Below, one piece after another: positions 7,249 through 16,245 of a stretch of DNA of 61,507 nt; position 1 is the first letter of the stretch, and each line of letters opens with the position of its first letter. The stretch covers positions 1 through 61,507 of the forward strand of contig DATKVX010000006.1 of NCBI GenBank assembly GCA_035529855.1, in the 5' to 3' direction. Source of the stretch: a bacterium. Lineage in GTDB: Bacteria > RBG-13-66-14 > B26-G2 > WVWN01. The notes below the pieces were generated by a model that made no database searches, had not been told where the DNA came from, and saw only the letters and a list, made by a program, of their open reading frames with translations. A program made the position numbers and the translations under genes.

Positions 7249-8153
7249 CACTCGAGCCCCCGCGTCATGATGACCAGCCGGCCGCCCTTGAGAACGTCCG
7301 CTTGCGCGTCGAGCTGGAACAGGATGTCGACGATTTGAGAGGGCAGGACCAGGTCGCAGGCGTATTCGCCCACGGCCTTGAGGGCTTTTATAACCAGCGG
7401 CTGGGCGCCGGCGCCCTTCTCCTGCGCCTGCTCGAGCGTCTTCACGTACGACGCCACCCCCAGCGCGGACACGCGCGCCGGCCCGAGGGTCTCGGCGCCG
7501 TAGACGACGAAGCCGTCTTCGGTTAGAAGGGTGGGGGCGAGCGCCGGGTCGGCCGGGAGGCCGGTGGCGTCTATGACGACGCCGGTGTAGTCGCCGACCG
7601 ACGTGGGGACGGTTCCGGGTTTATAGGCCGGCGCGCCGGCGTTCGCCGCCGGGACCTCCGCCGCTAATGCGGCAAGGCCGCGCGCCGTAGTCATCGGCAC
7701 CGAGAGCGTTACGGCGCACAGTATGGAGCCGTCGTCCAACATCTCGTGGGAAACTTTGACCTCGTGGGCGTCGCGGACCAGGCCCCGCGTCTGCGTCGTC
7801 AGCGCGTCGCTCGTCGCGACCGCGCCGCTGACCGTCGTCCGGGAGTTAACCTGGACGCCGTATATCCGCTCGGCGAGTTTGCGGTAGGCGAGGGCGCGGG
7901 CCGTCTCCTCGGCCTGGCTCAGCGCGTGGGCCTTGCTCTGCGCCAGCGCGAGGTTGGCCGCGCCGACGGCGGTAACTTCTATATACCCGTCGGTCCAGTT
8001 GGTCACGGCGACGCCGCCCTCGTCTTCCTCGACGCCGGCGACCATTTCCTCGGCCGCGGTCGCCGCGGCCGCGGCGACTTCCTCCAGGACGGCCGCCCGT
8101 CCCCAGCCGGCGAGCAGCAATATAATAACGAATAAAGTTGCCTTGAAATGCAT
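7248..8153 (-). CDS. LPP20-family exported protein
   Basis: A 301-residue protein with signal peptide MHFKATLFVIILLLAGWGRA and a GGAGG ribosome binding site. Residues about 45-150 (VTNWTDGYIEVTAVGAAN, then AKAHALSQAEETARALAYRKLAERIYGVQV) follow the LPP20 lipoprotein-domain pattern, but no lipobox Cys is present, so it is probably periplasmic. The second half (ITGVVIDATGLPADPALAPTLLTEDG, VYGAETLGP) resembles the C-terminal part of similar LPP20 proteins. It is transcribed divergently from the CsgG/VWA gene at 8345 and coupled to the FlgT-like gene. Vibrio FlgP is the best known LPP20 protein; function here is inferred only as envelope assembly. Confidence 0.65.
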   Translation of the reverse strand: MHFKATLFVIILLLAGWGRAAVLEEVAAAAATAAEEMVAGVEEDEGGVAVTNWTDGYIEVTAVGAANLALAQSKAHALSQAEETARALAYRKLAERIYGVQVNSRTTVSGAVATSDALTTQTRGLVRDAHEVKVSHEMLDDGSILCAVTLSVPMTTARGLAALAAEVPAANAGAPAYKPGTVPTSVGDYTGVVIDATGLPADPALAPTLLTEDGFVVYGAETLGPARVSALGVASYVKTLEQAQEKGAGAQPLVIKALKAVGEYACDLVLPSQIVDILFQLDAQADVLKGGRLVIMTRGLE

Positions 8154-8344
8154 ATCGGCCTCCGGTGTAAGTGGTGCCGTCTTTACGTTTACGACCCTCC
8201 GGCGGGGCTAACGGTTTAACGCTCGCTTTTATTGCAGGTTAAACTATTCCCGGGCCGCCGCGGTCATATAGGCAAAGACGGCCTTATTAACCTCGGTAAC
8301 TTTTTCGGAACGGATATCAACGCCATAATTAAGAGGAGCGGCAT

Positions 8345-10216
8345 ATGAAAAAGGTATTAATATTCCTGGTAATTACGGCTTGCGGCGCGGCGGCTTCGGC
8401 GGTCGACGTATCCCTCGCCGCGGCCGACTTGGCGCCGATGAGCGTCGCGTTACCGGCCGGGGGCGGCGAGGCCGACTACAAAGACGCCGCGATCGCGGTC
8501 CTCCCGTTCGTCAACACCTCGAGTTCGACCAAGCTCGACTACCTCGAGCTCGCGCTGGCCAAGATGCTGGTAACGGACCTCAAGCAGTCGCAGAGCCTCA
8601 AGGTCGTGACGCGCGACAACCTCGACGACGTGTTGGCGGAGCTCAAGCTGGAGCGGTCCGCGCTGGTCGACCCGGCGAACGCGCAGAAGGTCGGTAAGCT
8701 CCTGGGGGCGGACCTCATCGTCGCGGGCTCCATCGCCGCGGTCTCGAACGCGCTCCGCCTCGACGCCCACGTCATCGACGTCGCGACCGCCGAGGTCGTA
8801 GCGGCCGCGAAGGTGGAGGGCGCCGGCGAGCACGAGGCGCTGCAGATGGTGGATACGCTCGCTATGGCCGTCATATCGGACCTGACCGGCGAGGCCATAG
8901 TCTTGAACTCGTACGACCCGCTGCACGGTTCCTTCGACCCGGCGCACTCCAGCGACGCGCTCACCTTCTGGCCCATCCTGGGGAACGAGTACGGCCTGGT
9001 GGGTACCGCCGCCACGGCCTACCTCGAGCTTAAATTCCGCGCCGGCGAGGTCCCGGCCGCCGTCACCAAGGACCGGCCGCCGCTGAACCTCTGCCTGGTC
9101 ATCGACCGCTCGGGCTCGATGAGGAGCGCGGGCAAGCTGGAGTACGTCAAGGAAGCGGCCCGGTACGTCGTCGACAACCTCGGCCCGCAGGACCGCATCA
9201 GCATCGTCGCTTTCGACTCCGACGTTAAGGTGGTCGAGAAGAATACCCGCGTCGAGAACAAGATGCTCCTGAAGTCTAAAATAGACGAGCTCTTTGCCGG
9301 TACCAATACCAACCTCTCGGCCGGCCTGGAGGAAGGCTACGCCCAGGCCAAGAAGGGCAAGAAGAAGAACTACCTCAACCGCGTCATCCTGCTCTCCGAC
9401 GGCCTGGCCAACGAGGGCATAACGGACCTCGAGAAGCTGGCCTCCATCGCCCGCGACTGGGAGAAGAAGGACGTGTACACCACCGCCATGGGCGTGGGCG
9501 CCGATTACGACGACCAGCTGTTGACGCTCATCGCCACCGGCGGCGCCGGCAACTACTACTACATCGACAAGCCGAGCGCGGTGCCTACTATCTTCGCCCG
9601 CGAGCTCTCGGGCATCGTCAACGTCGCGGCGAGCGGCATCGCCGTAGACCTGGCGCTGGAGCCCGGCGTCCGCGTGGCCAAGGTCCACGGCTACCAGTAT
9701 CGCGACCTGGGCGGCGGCCGCTACGAGATCCCGGTGGGCGACATCGCCTCGAGCCAGGAGTACACCGTCTTCGTGGAGCTCGAGCTGCCGGCGGTAAACG
9801 AGGAGAAGACCGTGTCCCTCGGTACCGTGGCCGTCCGCTACGACGACCAATTCGTTAAGAAGGCCGTAACGTCGCCCCCCACCCGCCTCGCGATGCACTT
9901 CGTGCCGGAGGTCGAGGTGGTGGCCGCCAACGAGGTTCCGGAAGTGGTCAATACCGCGTACCTGATGGAGAACGCCGCGGCGATGGACAAGGCCCAGCGG
10001 CTGGTCGCCGAAGGCCGGCGGGGCGAGGCCCAGGAACTTTTGAAGAAACAGAAGGAGCTGAGCCGCGACCGCGCGGCCTCGGGCCAGAGCCAGGCCCTCC
10101 TCGACAGCGCCAACGACATGGAGGAGTTGGAAGAACAGGCGGACGATGAGGACAGCCCCGACGCCGCGGTGATGAAGGCCGCAGGCGCCGCAGCCACCGA
10201 GACGAGATACCACTAA
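8345..10216 (+). CDS. CsgG/FlgO-like plus von Willebrand factor A domain exported protein
   Basis: A 623-residue protein with signal peptide MKKVLIFLVITACGAAASA and a GAGGAG ribosome binding site. Residues about 48-180 (AIAVLPFVNTSSS, VVTRDNLDDVLAELKLE, LLGADLIVAGSI) form a CsgG/FlgO/TolB-like domain. Residues about 247-430 are a VWA domain with an intact MIDAS: D254, S256 and S258 in DRSGS, Thr in TNTNLSAG and Asp in LLSDGLANEG. A beta-rich region follows, then a charged helical tail. Fusion of the two domains in one exported protein is uncommon. The divergent genes encode FlgT- and LPP20-like proteins, so the three may build one envelope complex. Confidence 0.8.
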   Translation: MKKVLIFLVITACGAAASAVDVSLAAADLAPMSVALPAGGGEADYKDAAIAVLPFVNTSSSTKLDYLELALAKMLVTDLKQSQSLKVVTRDNLDDVLAELKLERSALVDPANAQKVGKLLGADLIVAGSIAAVSNALRLDAHVIDVATAEVVAAAKVEGAGEHEALQMVDTLAMAVISDLTGEAIVLNSYDPLHGSFDPAHSSDALTFWPILGNEYGLVGTAATAYLELKFRAGEVPAAVTKDRPPLNLCLVIDRSGSMRSAGKLEYVKEAARYVVDNLGPQDRISIVAFDSDVKVVEKNTRVENKMLLKSKIDELFAGTNTNLSAGLEEGYAQAKKGKKKNYLNRVILLSDGLANEGITDLEKLASIARDWEKKDVYTTAMGVGADYDDQLLTLIATGGAGNYYYIDKPSAVPTIFARELSGIVNVAASGIAVDLALEPGVRVAKVHGYQYRDLGGGRYEIPVGDIASSQEYTVFVELELPAVNEEKTVSLGTVAVRYDDQFVKKAVTSPPTRLAMHFVPEVEVVAANEVPEVVNTAYLMENAAAMDKAQRLVAEGRRGEAQELLKKQKELSRDRAASGQSQALLDSANDMEELEEQADDEDSPDAAVMKAAGAAATETRYH

Positions 10217-10245
10217 ACTCCGCCCCCGCCCGCTCGTAAAACCAG

Positions 10246-10275
10246 CCCCGCGGCCTCAAGCCGCGGGGTTGATTT
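10246..10275 (+). terminator. Rho-independent terminator after the VWA gene
   Basis: CCCCGCGGC, loop CTCAA, GCCGCGGGG, then a short TTGATTT tail. It is 29 nt after the stop at 10216. The T run is weak. Confidence 0.65.
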
Positions 10276-10375
10276 ATCGGCGGCGGTGTGGTATCTTTCG
10301 CGCCGCACGAGAGGTATTTCACCCGCCTGCCGTCGCGTCGCTTTTTGAGCGGTACACTGTTTTTTTCGCGCGGAA

Positions 10376-11689
10376 ATGAACCAACCCACCATAGGCATAC
10401 GCCGGGAAGACGTCAACCCGTGGGAGCGGCGCGCGCCGCTGACGCCGCGGGAAGTGGCGCGCCTCGTCGCGGACGAGGGCTTGTCGGTCATAGTCCAACC
10501 CTCCGACGTACGCGTATTCGACGACGACGCCTACGCCCGCGCCGGCGCGACGGTCGCCGACGACCTGGGTCCGGGCGACGTCATATTCGCCGTGAAGGAG
10601 ATTCCGCCCGACCTTATACTCGCCGATAAAACGTACGTCTTTTTCTCGCACGTAATAAAGGGGCAACCCGCCAACATGCCGATGCTGCGGCGGCTCGTCG
10701 AGCGGCGGTGCTCGTTGGTGGATTACGAGCGCGTCGTCGACGACGAGGGGCGGCGGCTGGTCTTCTTCGGCCGGTACGCGGGCCTGGCCGGTATGATCGA
10801 TACGCTGTGGGCGCTGGGCCGCCGGCTCGCCTGGGAGGGGCGGGAGACGCCGTTTGCGGCGCTCAAGGCCGCGTGGGAATACGAGGACCTGGCGGCCGCG
10901 CGGGCGGCGGTGGCGGGAGTGGGCGAGCGCGTCGCGGCCGAGGGCGTCGGCGCCGGCCTGGCGCCGTTGACCGTGGCCTTCGCCGGCTACGGCAACGTCT
11001 CGCGCGGCGCCCAGGAGATATTGGACATCCTCCCGCACGAGGAGATAGCGCCGGGCGACGTGGCGGCGATAGCGTCGCGAGCCGAGCCGTCGGACAAAGT
11101 GGTTTATAAGGTCGTTTTCAAAGAGGAGGACATGGTCGAGGCGAAAGAGCCGGGCGCCGCTTTCGACCTCCAGGATTATTACGACCACCCCGAAAAGTAC
11201 AGGCCGGTTCTGGCGGCGTACCTGCCGCACGTCACCGTCCTCGTCAACTGCATCTATTGGGAGGCGCGGTATCCCCGTTTCGTAACGAAGGCCGACCTGG
11301 CGTCGCTCTACGGCGGCTCCCAACCGCGGTTGCGCGTCGTTGGCGACATAAGTTGCGACGTGGAGGGAGGCATCGAGGCGACCGTCAAACAGGTGGACTC
11401 CGCGTCGCCGGTTTACGTCTACGACGTCGACCGGGGCGAGGCGGTGGACGGCGTCGCCGGGAACGGCCCGGTCATACTCGCGGTGGCCAACCTGCCGGCG
11501 GAGTTGCCGCGGGACTCGTCGGCGTATTTCGGCGAGCGGCTCGAGCCGTACGTGGCACCCATCGCCCGGGCGGCCTGGCGGGGCTCCTTCGACGCCGTCG
11601 AGCTGCCCGGGCCCATAAGGGCCGCGACCATCCTCTACCGCGGCGAGTTCACGCCGCCTTACAAGTATATCGAGGAGTATATAAAGTAA
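10376..11689 (+). CDS. Lysine-ketoglutarate reductase (saccharopine-forming)
   Basis: A 437-residue protein matching the reductase half of the bifunctional alpha-aminoadipic semialdehyde synthase of animals and plants. It opens with the alanine dehydrogenase/PNT N-terminal signature (IGIRREDVNPWERRAPLTP), then VIFAVKEIPPDLI, the nucleotide-binding FAGYGNVSRGAQEIL, VNCIYWEARYPRFVT and GDISCDVEGGIEATV. It would condense lysine and 2-oxoglutarate to saccharopine using NAD(P)H. The partner saccharopine dehydrogenase starts 12 nt downstream, so the two halves of the eukaryotic fusion are separate cistrons here. The ribosome binding site is weak. Direction (lysine breakdown or synthesis) cannot be fixed from two genes. 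Confidence 0.85.
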   Translation: MNQPTIGIRREDVNPWERRAPLTPREVARLVADEGLSVIVQPSDVRVFDDDAYARAGATVADDLGPGDVIFAVKEIPPDLILADKTYVFFSHVIKGQPANMPMLRRLVERRCSLVDYERVVDDEGRRLVFFGRYAGLAGMIDTLWALGRRLAWEGRETPFAALKAAWEYEDLAAARAAVAGVGERVAAEGVGAGLAPLTVAFAGYGNVSRGAQEILDILPHEEIAPGDVAAIASRAEPSDKVVYKVVFKEEDMVEAKEPGAAFDLQDYYDHPEKYRPVLAAYLPHVTVLVNCIYWEARYPRFVTKADLASLYGGSQPRLRVVGDISCDVEGGIEATVKQVDSASPVYVYDVDRGEAVDGVAGNGPVILAVANLPAELPRDSSAYFGERLEPYVAPIARAAWRGSFDAVELPGPIRAATILYRGEFTPPYKYIEEYIK

Positions 11690-11700
11690 AGGCCGGGATT

Positions 11701-13023
11701 ATGCCGAAAGACGTATTAGTATTGGGCGCGGGGATGGTGGCGAAGCCGCTGGTCGACTACCTGCTGGCGCGGCCGGATTTCCGCGTTACGGTGGCGAGCC
11801 GCACGGTGGCCAAGGCCGAGGCGCTGGTGGCGGGACGCGAGCGCGGCCTCGCGCAGCCGCTGAACGTACAAGACGAGAAAAAACTCGACGCCGACGTCGC
11901 CGCCGCGGACCTGGTCATCAGCCTGGTTCCGTATATTTATCACGTCGCGATAGCCGAGCGCTGCCTGGCCCACGGCAAGCCGCTCGTTACGACGTCGTAC
12001 GTGAGCGACGAGATGCGCGCCCTCGACGACCGCGCGCGCGAGGCCGGCGTCTTGCTGCTGAACGAGATCGGCCTCGACCCGGGCATCGACCATATGTCGG
12101 CGATGAAGGTAATACACGCCGCGCAGCGCGAAGGAGGCCGCGTCGTTTCCTTTAAGTCTTATTGCGGCGGCCTTCCCGCGCCCGAGGCCGACACCAATCC
12201 CTGGGGATACAAGTTCTCCTGGAGCCCGCGGGCGGTCATTCTGGCGTCGCGCAACGCGGCGCGATACCTCGAGCGCGGCCGCGAGGTGAACGTCCCGGGC
12301 GACGAGCTTTTCGCCGATTGCCGCGCCGTCGACGTCCCGGGCGCCGGCGAGTTCGAGTGCTATCCCAACCGCGACTCGCTGCCGTACGTAGAGACCTACG
12401 GCTTGAAGTACGTCGAGACGATGTTCCGGGGGACGCTGCGAAACGCCGGGTGGTGCGAGACGTGGCTCGCTCTTTCGCGGCTCGGCTTCCTCGACGACGC
12501 GCCGCTAAACTGCGAGGGGTTGACGTACCGCGGGTTCTCGGCGCGGGCGTTGGGCGTCGACGCCGCGGACGCCGAGAGCGCGTTCGCGGCCCGGGCCGGC
12601 GTGGCGGAGGATTCGCCGGTTGTGGGCCGGCTAGAGTGGCTGGGCTTCTTTTCGGACGAGCCCGTTCCGCAGGCCGAGGCCGCGCCGATGGACGTCCTCG
12701 CCGAGCGGCTGGCCGAAAAGTGTCCCTACGGCGAAAGCGAGCGCGACATGATCGTGCTGCACCACGAGTTCGACGTCGGCTACGGCGGCCGCGGCGAGCG
12801 CGTCACGTCGACGCTGGTCGACTTCGGCGTACCGGGCGGCGACTCGGCGATGGCGCGCACGGTGAGCCTCCCCGCGGCGATAGCGGCGCGCCTGATTCTC
12901 GAGGGGAAGATTGCGCTGGCGGGCGTTCAAATCCCGGTGCTGCCCGAAATCTACGAGCCGGTCCTGGCCGAGCTCGAGCGTTTCGGCATCACGTGCGTCG
13001 AGCGTAAGGGCCCGCTCGAGTAG
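11701..13023 (+). CDS. Saccharopine dehydrogenase
   Basis: A 440-residue NAD(P)-dependent enzyme that splits saccharopine to glutamate and alpha-aminoadipate semialdehyde. The N-terminal Rossmann motif is VLVLGAGMVAKPLVDYL. Further family marks are VISLVPYIYHVAIAERC, TTSYVSDEM, LLNEIGLDPGIDHMSAM, SYCGGLPAPEADTNPWGYKFSWSP and the end PEIYEPVLAELERFGI. The start is the ATG at 11701; the same frame is open further upstream, but that part is the antiphase shadow of the reductase gene. It is co-transcribed with the reductase upstream. Confidence 0.92.
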   Translation: MPKDVLVLGAGMVAKPLVDYLLARPDFRVTVASRTVAKAEALVAGRERGLAQPLNVQDEKKLDADVAAADLVISLVPYIYHVAIAERCLAHGKPLVTTSYVSDEMRALDDRAREAGVLLLNEIGLDPGIDHMSAMKVIHAAQREGGRVVSFKSYCGGLPAPEADTNPWGYKFSWSPRAVILASRNAARYLERGREVNVPGDELFADCRAVDVPGAGEFECYPNRDSLPYVETYGLKYVETMFRGTLRNAGWCETWLALSRLGFLDDAPLNCEGLTYRGFSARALGVDAADAESAFAARAGVAEDSPVVGRLEWLGFFSDEPVPQAEAAPMDVLAERLAEKCPYGESERDMIVLHHEFDVGYGGRGERVTSTLVDFGVPGGDSAMARTVSLPAAIAARLILEGKIALAGVQIPVLPEIYEPVLAELERFGITCVERKGPLE

Positions 13024-13073
13024 TATCCGGTTGTTCTATTAAAAGTAGGTTGCGGGCGAGGTTTATTCGTCAC

Positions 13074-13107
13074 AAGAAAAAGCCGGCCTTGAACCAAGGC
13101 CGGCCTT
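13074..13107 (-). terminator. Rho-independent terminator of the YHS gene
   Basis: A 10-bp GC-rich stem (13082-13091 with 13095-13104) and, on the minus strand, a T-rich tail. It lies 21 nt past the stop of the small gene at 13128. Confidence 0.8.
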
Positions 13108-13127
13108 ATTTCGCCGAGAGTGACTCC

Positions 13128-13304
13128 CTAGCCGCCGCAGCAGCCGCTTTTTTTCTCCTCGCCGCCCAGGTACTTCTCCGGGTCGGCCTCGAAGGCCACT
13201 TTGCAGCCCGGCGCGCAGAAATAGTACGTCTGACCCTTGTATTCCGTCGTCGCCGGCGGGGTCGCCTCGTCGACGTCCATACCGCATACGGGGTCTTTCG
13301 CCAT
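13128..13304 (-). CDS. YHS-domain small metal-binding protein
   Basis: A 58-residue protein, easily missed for its size. It begins MAKDPVCGMDVDEATPP and has the YHS pattern YKGQTYYFCAPGCKVAFEADPEKYL, with Cys at positions 7, 30 and 34, and ends with an extra Cys pair (SGCCGG). YHS domains bind metal and are found alone or at the ends of metal-transport ATPases. A near-perfect AAGGAGGT ribosome binding site stands 9 nt before the ATG, and a terminator follows. It is a single-gene unit. A likely role is metal binding or trafficking; the metal is not known. Confidence 0.9.
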   Translation of the reverse strand: MAKDPVCGMDVDEATPPATTEYKGQTYYFCAPGCKVAFEADPEKYLGGEEKKSGCCGG

Positions 13305-13455
13305 TACGGGATACCTCCTTTTTGTAGGCCCCGTTTCCGTTGGAAAGAAACCGGACCCAGCGTTCGTTTAATTAATTAACTTAACGTGCCGTCTTTGTCA
13401 AAAGGTTTCCGGCCGTCGGCCGCGACTTCGCTTTGGGTCGGGCCCCGCGGCCTCG

Positions 13456-16062
13456 TTATTCGTACGCGACTTGTTGGGCCTCCACTTTGTCCACGTATAT
13501 TATCGCGTTACCGATATACTTCACTTTGAATTCGCAGACCGACTTTTCGAGCAGTTCGAAATCCAGCGCGAATTTTTTATAGTCCTGGCCGCTCGCGAGC
13601 GAGGATACGCTGAGCACTTTGGCCGTCGTCGGCTCCGGGGTTTCCCGCGTGCCGGCGGGGGCGATGGCCACGCTTATCTCCGCGGCCGGCGAGGACGACG
13701 CGGCGGCGCCGTCGGCGCGAAGGTAAAAGTACGCCCGGTATTCGCCGCGCTCCAGCTCCTCGTACGGGCCCCACAGGACCGTCTTCTCGTATAAGTTGTC
13801 GGCCGGCGAAACGCGCAGCGCGGAACCGCCCGAGGCGACGGCGTCCTCGACCTGGTTACCCATAAACGTCTTTTTCGTATCCTCGGCCTCGAACGTCCAC
13901 CAGCGGCCTACCCACCGCGGCTCGCGCCAGGGATACGGGAAGACGCACGCTTCGGTTACGTTTAACGGCGCGGCGCCTTCGTACGCGAGGCGGACGTCCC
14001 ACTTCTGCGGCGGCACCTTGAAGTTAAGGGTTATGTTTTGTTCGCCCGCCGCCGTTTCGGCGGTCGCGACGGCCTCCCCACCCGCGATTATTTTGACTTC
14101 CCCGGGGCCGGCCGCGGTCGCTTTTAGGCGAACGGCGTAGTTTTCGAAATCGCGGTTGTTCGGAGGCGGGAACGTAAGTTTTTCCCCCGGCCCGAGTTCG
14201 CGGCCCTGCGCCGCGTCTATCGACAGCCACTCGCCGCCCGCGACCCATACCGGCGTCGCGAACGCTGTGTGGTCGTCTTCGGAAATGACGCGCAGGTAAT
14301 AGTAGCTCGGCGCGCCGTCGTACCCGTCGTCGCGCCAGGAGAACGGGACGTAGCTGCGGCCCGCGGCGTCCGGTACCGTATACGCCGTTTCGCCGCCGCG
14401 GACAACTTCGAGCGATTTTATAACGCCCTCGGTCGCGACCTCCCCTTCGACCAGCGGCCGCTCCTTGACCGGGGTAATGCTCGCCATACCGGCGCCGTCG
14501 ACGGCGAGGTCGACGAAGTCCCGGTTGCCGGAGGTCGCGTAAACCCGCCGGTCGTACAGCGCGTCGAAGATCGCCTGTCGCGTATTTTCTTGGGCCAGAA
14601 ACGCGGTGATCCCGCCGATGTACCACATCTGCCGCATACGACTCGGGCCGCGGTTTTGCCCGGGCGCGCCGTTGTGGTTGTCGCCGCCGCCCACGAACCC
14701 CAATAGATGATACGAATTCAGCGCGTCCACCACGCCGCCGCCCCGCCACATGCGGCCTTTCCAAAACGGGTTGCCCTCGTACTCCGAAACGCCCCAGTGC
14801 GACACGATTTCGACGCAACGGGAGTACGCCGGGTCGACGTGGTCCCACCTGAAGCCGCCGAGCGTGTGGTGCGCTATCGTAATTACTTCGCCGGGCCGAT
14901 ACTTCGCCCACAACTCTTCCGGCGTATCCGTGGGGTCGTCGTACGCGCGATAGAACGAGCCGCCTTTGCCGCGCAAATATACGCACCGGTGGCCGTACCC
15001 GCCGGACCAGGCGTCGCTGGTCCACTCGTATCCCAGGAGCGTCACGAAGGCCGGCGGGTCGTTCTTGGCGTTGGTTATCGAGACTAGTTTGCCCCATTCG
15101 CCGCCGTACAGGTTTTCGGCGTGGTCGGTCAGGACCGTTACGTCCAACAACGCGACGTACCGGCCGTAATCGAAGTATTCGTCCGGCTGCCGCATGCCGT
15201 CCGAGAAAGCCGAGTGGCCGTGTACGTCGCCCCAGAATATGCGCCGCTCCCAGCTCGGGCGGCAGACTACCGGGTTGCTCCGGCCGGCGAGGCCGCCGCC
15301 GCGAACGTCGACGCGATATACCCCCGGCGCGGTTACGGAGAATCCGTCGAGCTCGAGGTAGTTTCCGTTTTGCTTTTTAATCGAGGCCGCCGCGGGCCCC
15401 GTTACCCCCTCGCCCGAGAGGGTGACGTCCCCCTTCCAAGGTTCGCCCGCGGGATTGTTGTTTTGGTCCAAGACCGCGACCTTGACCGCGAACGGTTCAC
15501 CGGCCGTAACGCAGGTCGGTGCCACGACGCGGAATTGGGCCGCCGGCCCGGCCGGGATGCGTACCACCGTCGCCCGGCCCTCGGCGATGGTAGGCCGTCC
15601 GCCGTCGCCGCCCGGCCCCTTCACGTACGTCGCGAAGGCCTTCTCGTCCTGGTTGAAGGGGTGGGTATGCTCGCGCGTTAAGAACAGCTTGAATTTCGCA
15701 CCGCGCTTCAATATACCTTTTTTCACGGTCGCCCGGATGACGTAACCGCGGGCACTCTCGATTTCGGCCGAGAAACCGAGCTCCGCCCCGCGCGGCGGTT
15801 TCCCGCTCAGGTAGTTTTCGCCGTTGGGGTCGTCGGTCTGCGGGAGGCCGAAGTGGAAAGGGATTTCGATTACGACCGCCGAACCCGCCGGCGCGTCCAC
15901 CGGCATGATAACTTCGAAAGTGATTTTAGGAATGACGGCCCCGGCGGGTAAAACGTCCGGCTTAATCTTTACCCACGGTTTCGCCGTTTCGGCCTCTTTG
16001 CCGCCGGCGACGGTGCTCGCCGTCGCGACCAGAAACGCACTTATTAGGATTTCGCGCCACAT
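13456..16062 (-). CDS. Exported DUF3604 (PHP-like) protein
   Basis: An 868-residue protein with an N-terminal signal peptide. The core has the DUF3604 hallmark motifs: FWGDVHGHSAFSDGMRQPDE and VTVLTDHAEN near residues 280-320, VTLLGYEWTS, TIAHHTLGG, VEIVSHWG and GGGDNHNGAPG. These His/Asp clusters resemble PHP-type metal phosphoesterases. Residues before about 270 look like two immunoglobulin-like beta domains, and the C-terminal 250 residues look like carbohydrate-binding beta domains. DUF3604 proteins have no settled activity; a metal-dependent hydrolase in the envelope is an inference. GGGGAG precedes the ATG, and a promoter (16100-16129) lies upstream. Confidence 0.85.
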   Translation of the reverse strand: MWREILISAFLVATASTVAGGKEAETAKPWVKIKPDVLPAGAVIPKITFEVIMPVDAPAGSAVVIEIPFHFGLPQTDDPNGENYLSGKPPRGAELGFSAEIESARGYVIRATVKKGILKRGAKFKLFLTREHTHPFNQDEKAFATYVKGPGGDGGRPTIAEGRATVVRIPAGPAAQFRVVAPTCVTAGEPFAVKVAVLDQNNNPAGEPWKGDVTLSGEGVTGPAAASIKKQNGNYLELDGFSVTAPGVYRVDVRGGGLAGRSNPVVCRPSWERRIFWGDVHGHSAFSDGMRQPDEYFDYGRYVALLDVTVLTDHAENLYGGEWGKLVSITNAKNDPPAFVTLLGYEWTSDAWSGGYGHRCVYLRGKGGSFYRAYDDPTDTPEELWAKYRPGEVITIAHHTLGGFRWDHVDPAYSRCVEIVSHWGVSEYEGNPFWKGRMWRGGGVVDALNSYHLLGFVGGGDNHNGAPGQNRGPSRMRQMWYIGGITAFLAQENTRQAIFDALYDRRVYATSGNRDFVDLAVDGAGMASITPVKERPLVEGEVATEGVIKSLEVVRGGETAYTVPDAAGRSYVPFSWRDDGYDGAPSYYYLRVISEDDHTAFATPVWVAGGEWLSIDAAQGRELGPGEKLTFPPPNNRDFENYAVRLKATAAGPGEVKIIAGGEAVATAETAAGEQNITLNFKVPPQKWDVRLAYEGAAPLNVTEACVFPYPWREPRWVGRWWTFEAEDTKKTFMGNQVEDAVASGGSALRVSPADNLYEKTVLWGPYEELERGEYRAYFYLRADGAAASSSPAAEISVAIAPAGTRETPEPTTAKVLSVSSLASGQDYKKFALDFELLEKSVCEFKVKYIGNAIIYVDKVEAQQVAYE

Positions 16063-16099
16063 TAGTCATCTCCCCTTTTACGCGCTGCGTGACGCCGTC

Positions 16100-16129
16100 A
16101 TTATAACTCAGCCTCGCGCCGCGTTCCAA
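16100..16129 (-). promoter_or_regulatory. Promoter of the DUF3604 gene
   Basis: On the minus strand, TTGGAA (16129-16124), an 18-nt spacer and a perfect TATAAT (16105-16100), about 40 nt upstream of the ATG at 16062. It is divergent from the rluA-type promoter. Confidence 0.65.
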
Positions 16130-16180
16130 TATAAACGTTAATCGATTTCGTAATCGGTTCGCGCGGGCCCGATGAAAAGG

Positions 16181-16209
16181 TTGCCGCGTACGGGGCGGGA
16201 TACTATAAT
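16181..16209 (+). promoter_or_regulatory. Promoter of the pseudouridine synthase gene
   Basis: TTGCCG (16181-16186), a 17-nt spacer and TATAAT (16204-16209), 36 nt before the ATG at 16246. Confidence 0.7.
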
Positions 16210-16245
16210 TCCCGGAGCGGGTTCTTCCGAGGGGCCTGAGACGTG

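Noticed and set aside
8450-10213. A 587-codon minus-strand open frame opposite the VWA gene
   Set aside because: Composition is that of the reverse complement of a GC-rich gene, with no domain features; the plus-strand gene is certain.
11257-11700. Open frame extending the saccharopine dehydrogenase upstream
   Set aside because: Shadow of the reductase gene; the Rossmann motif starts right after ATG 11701.
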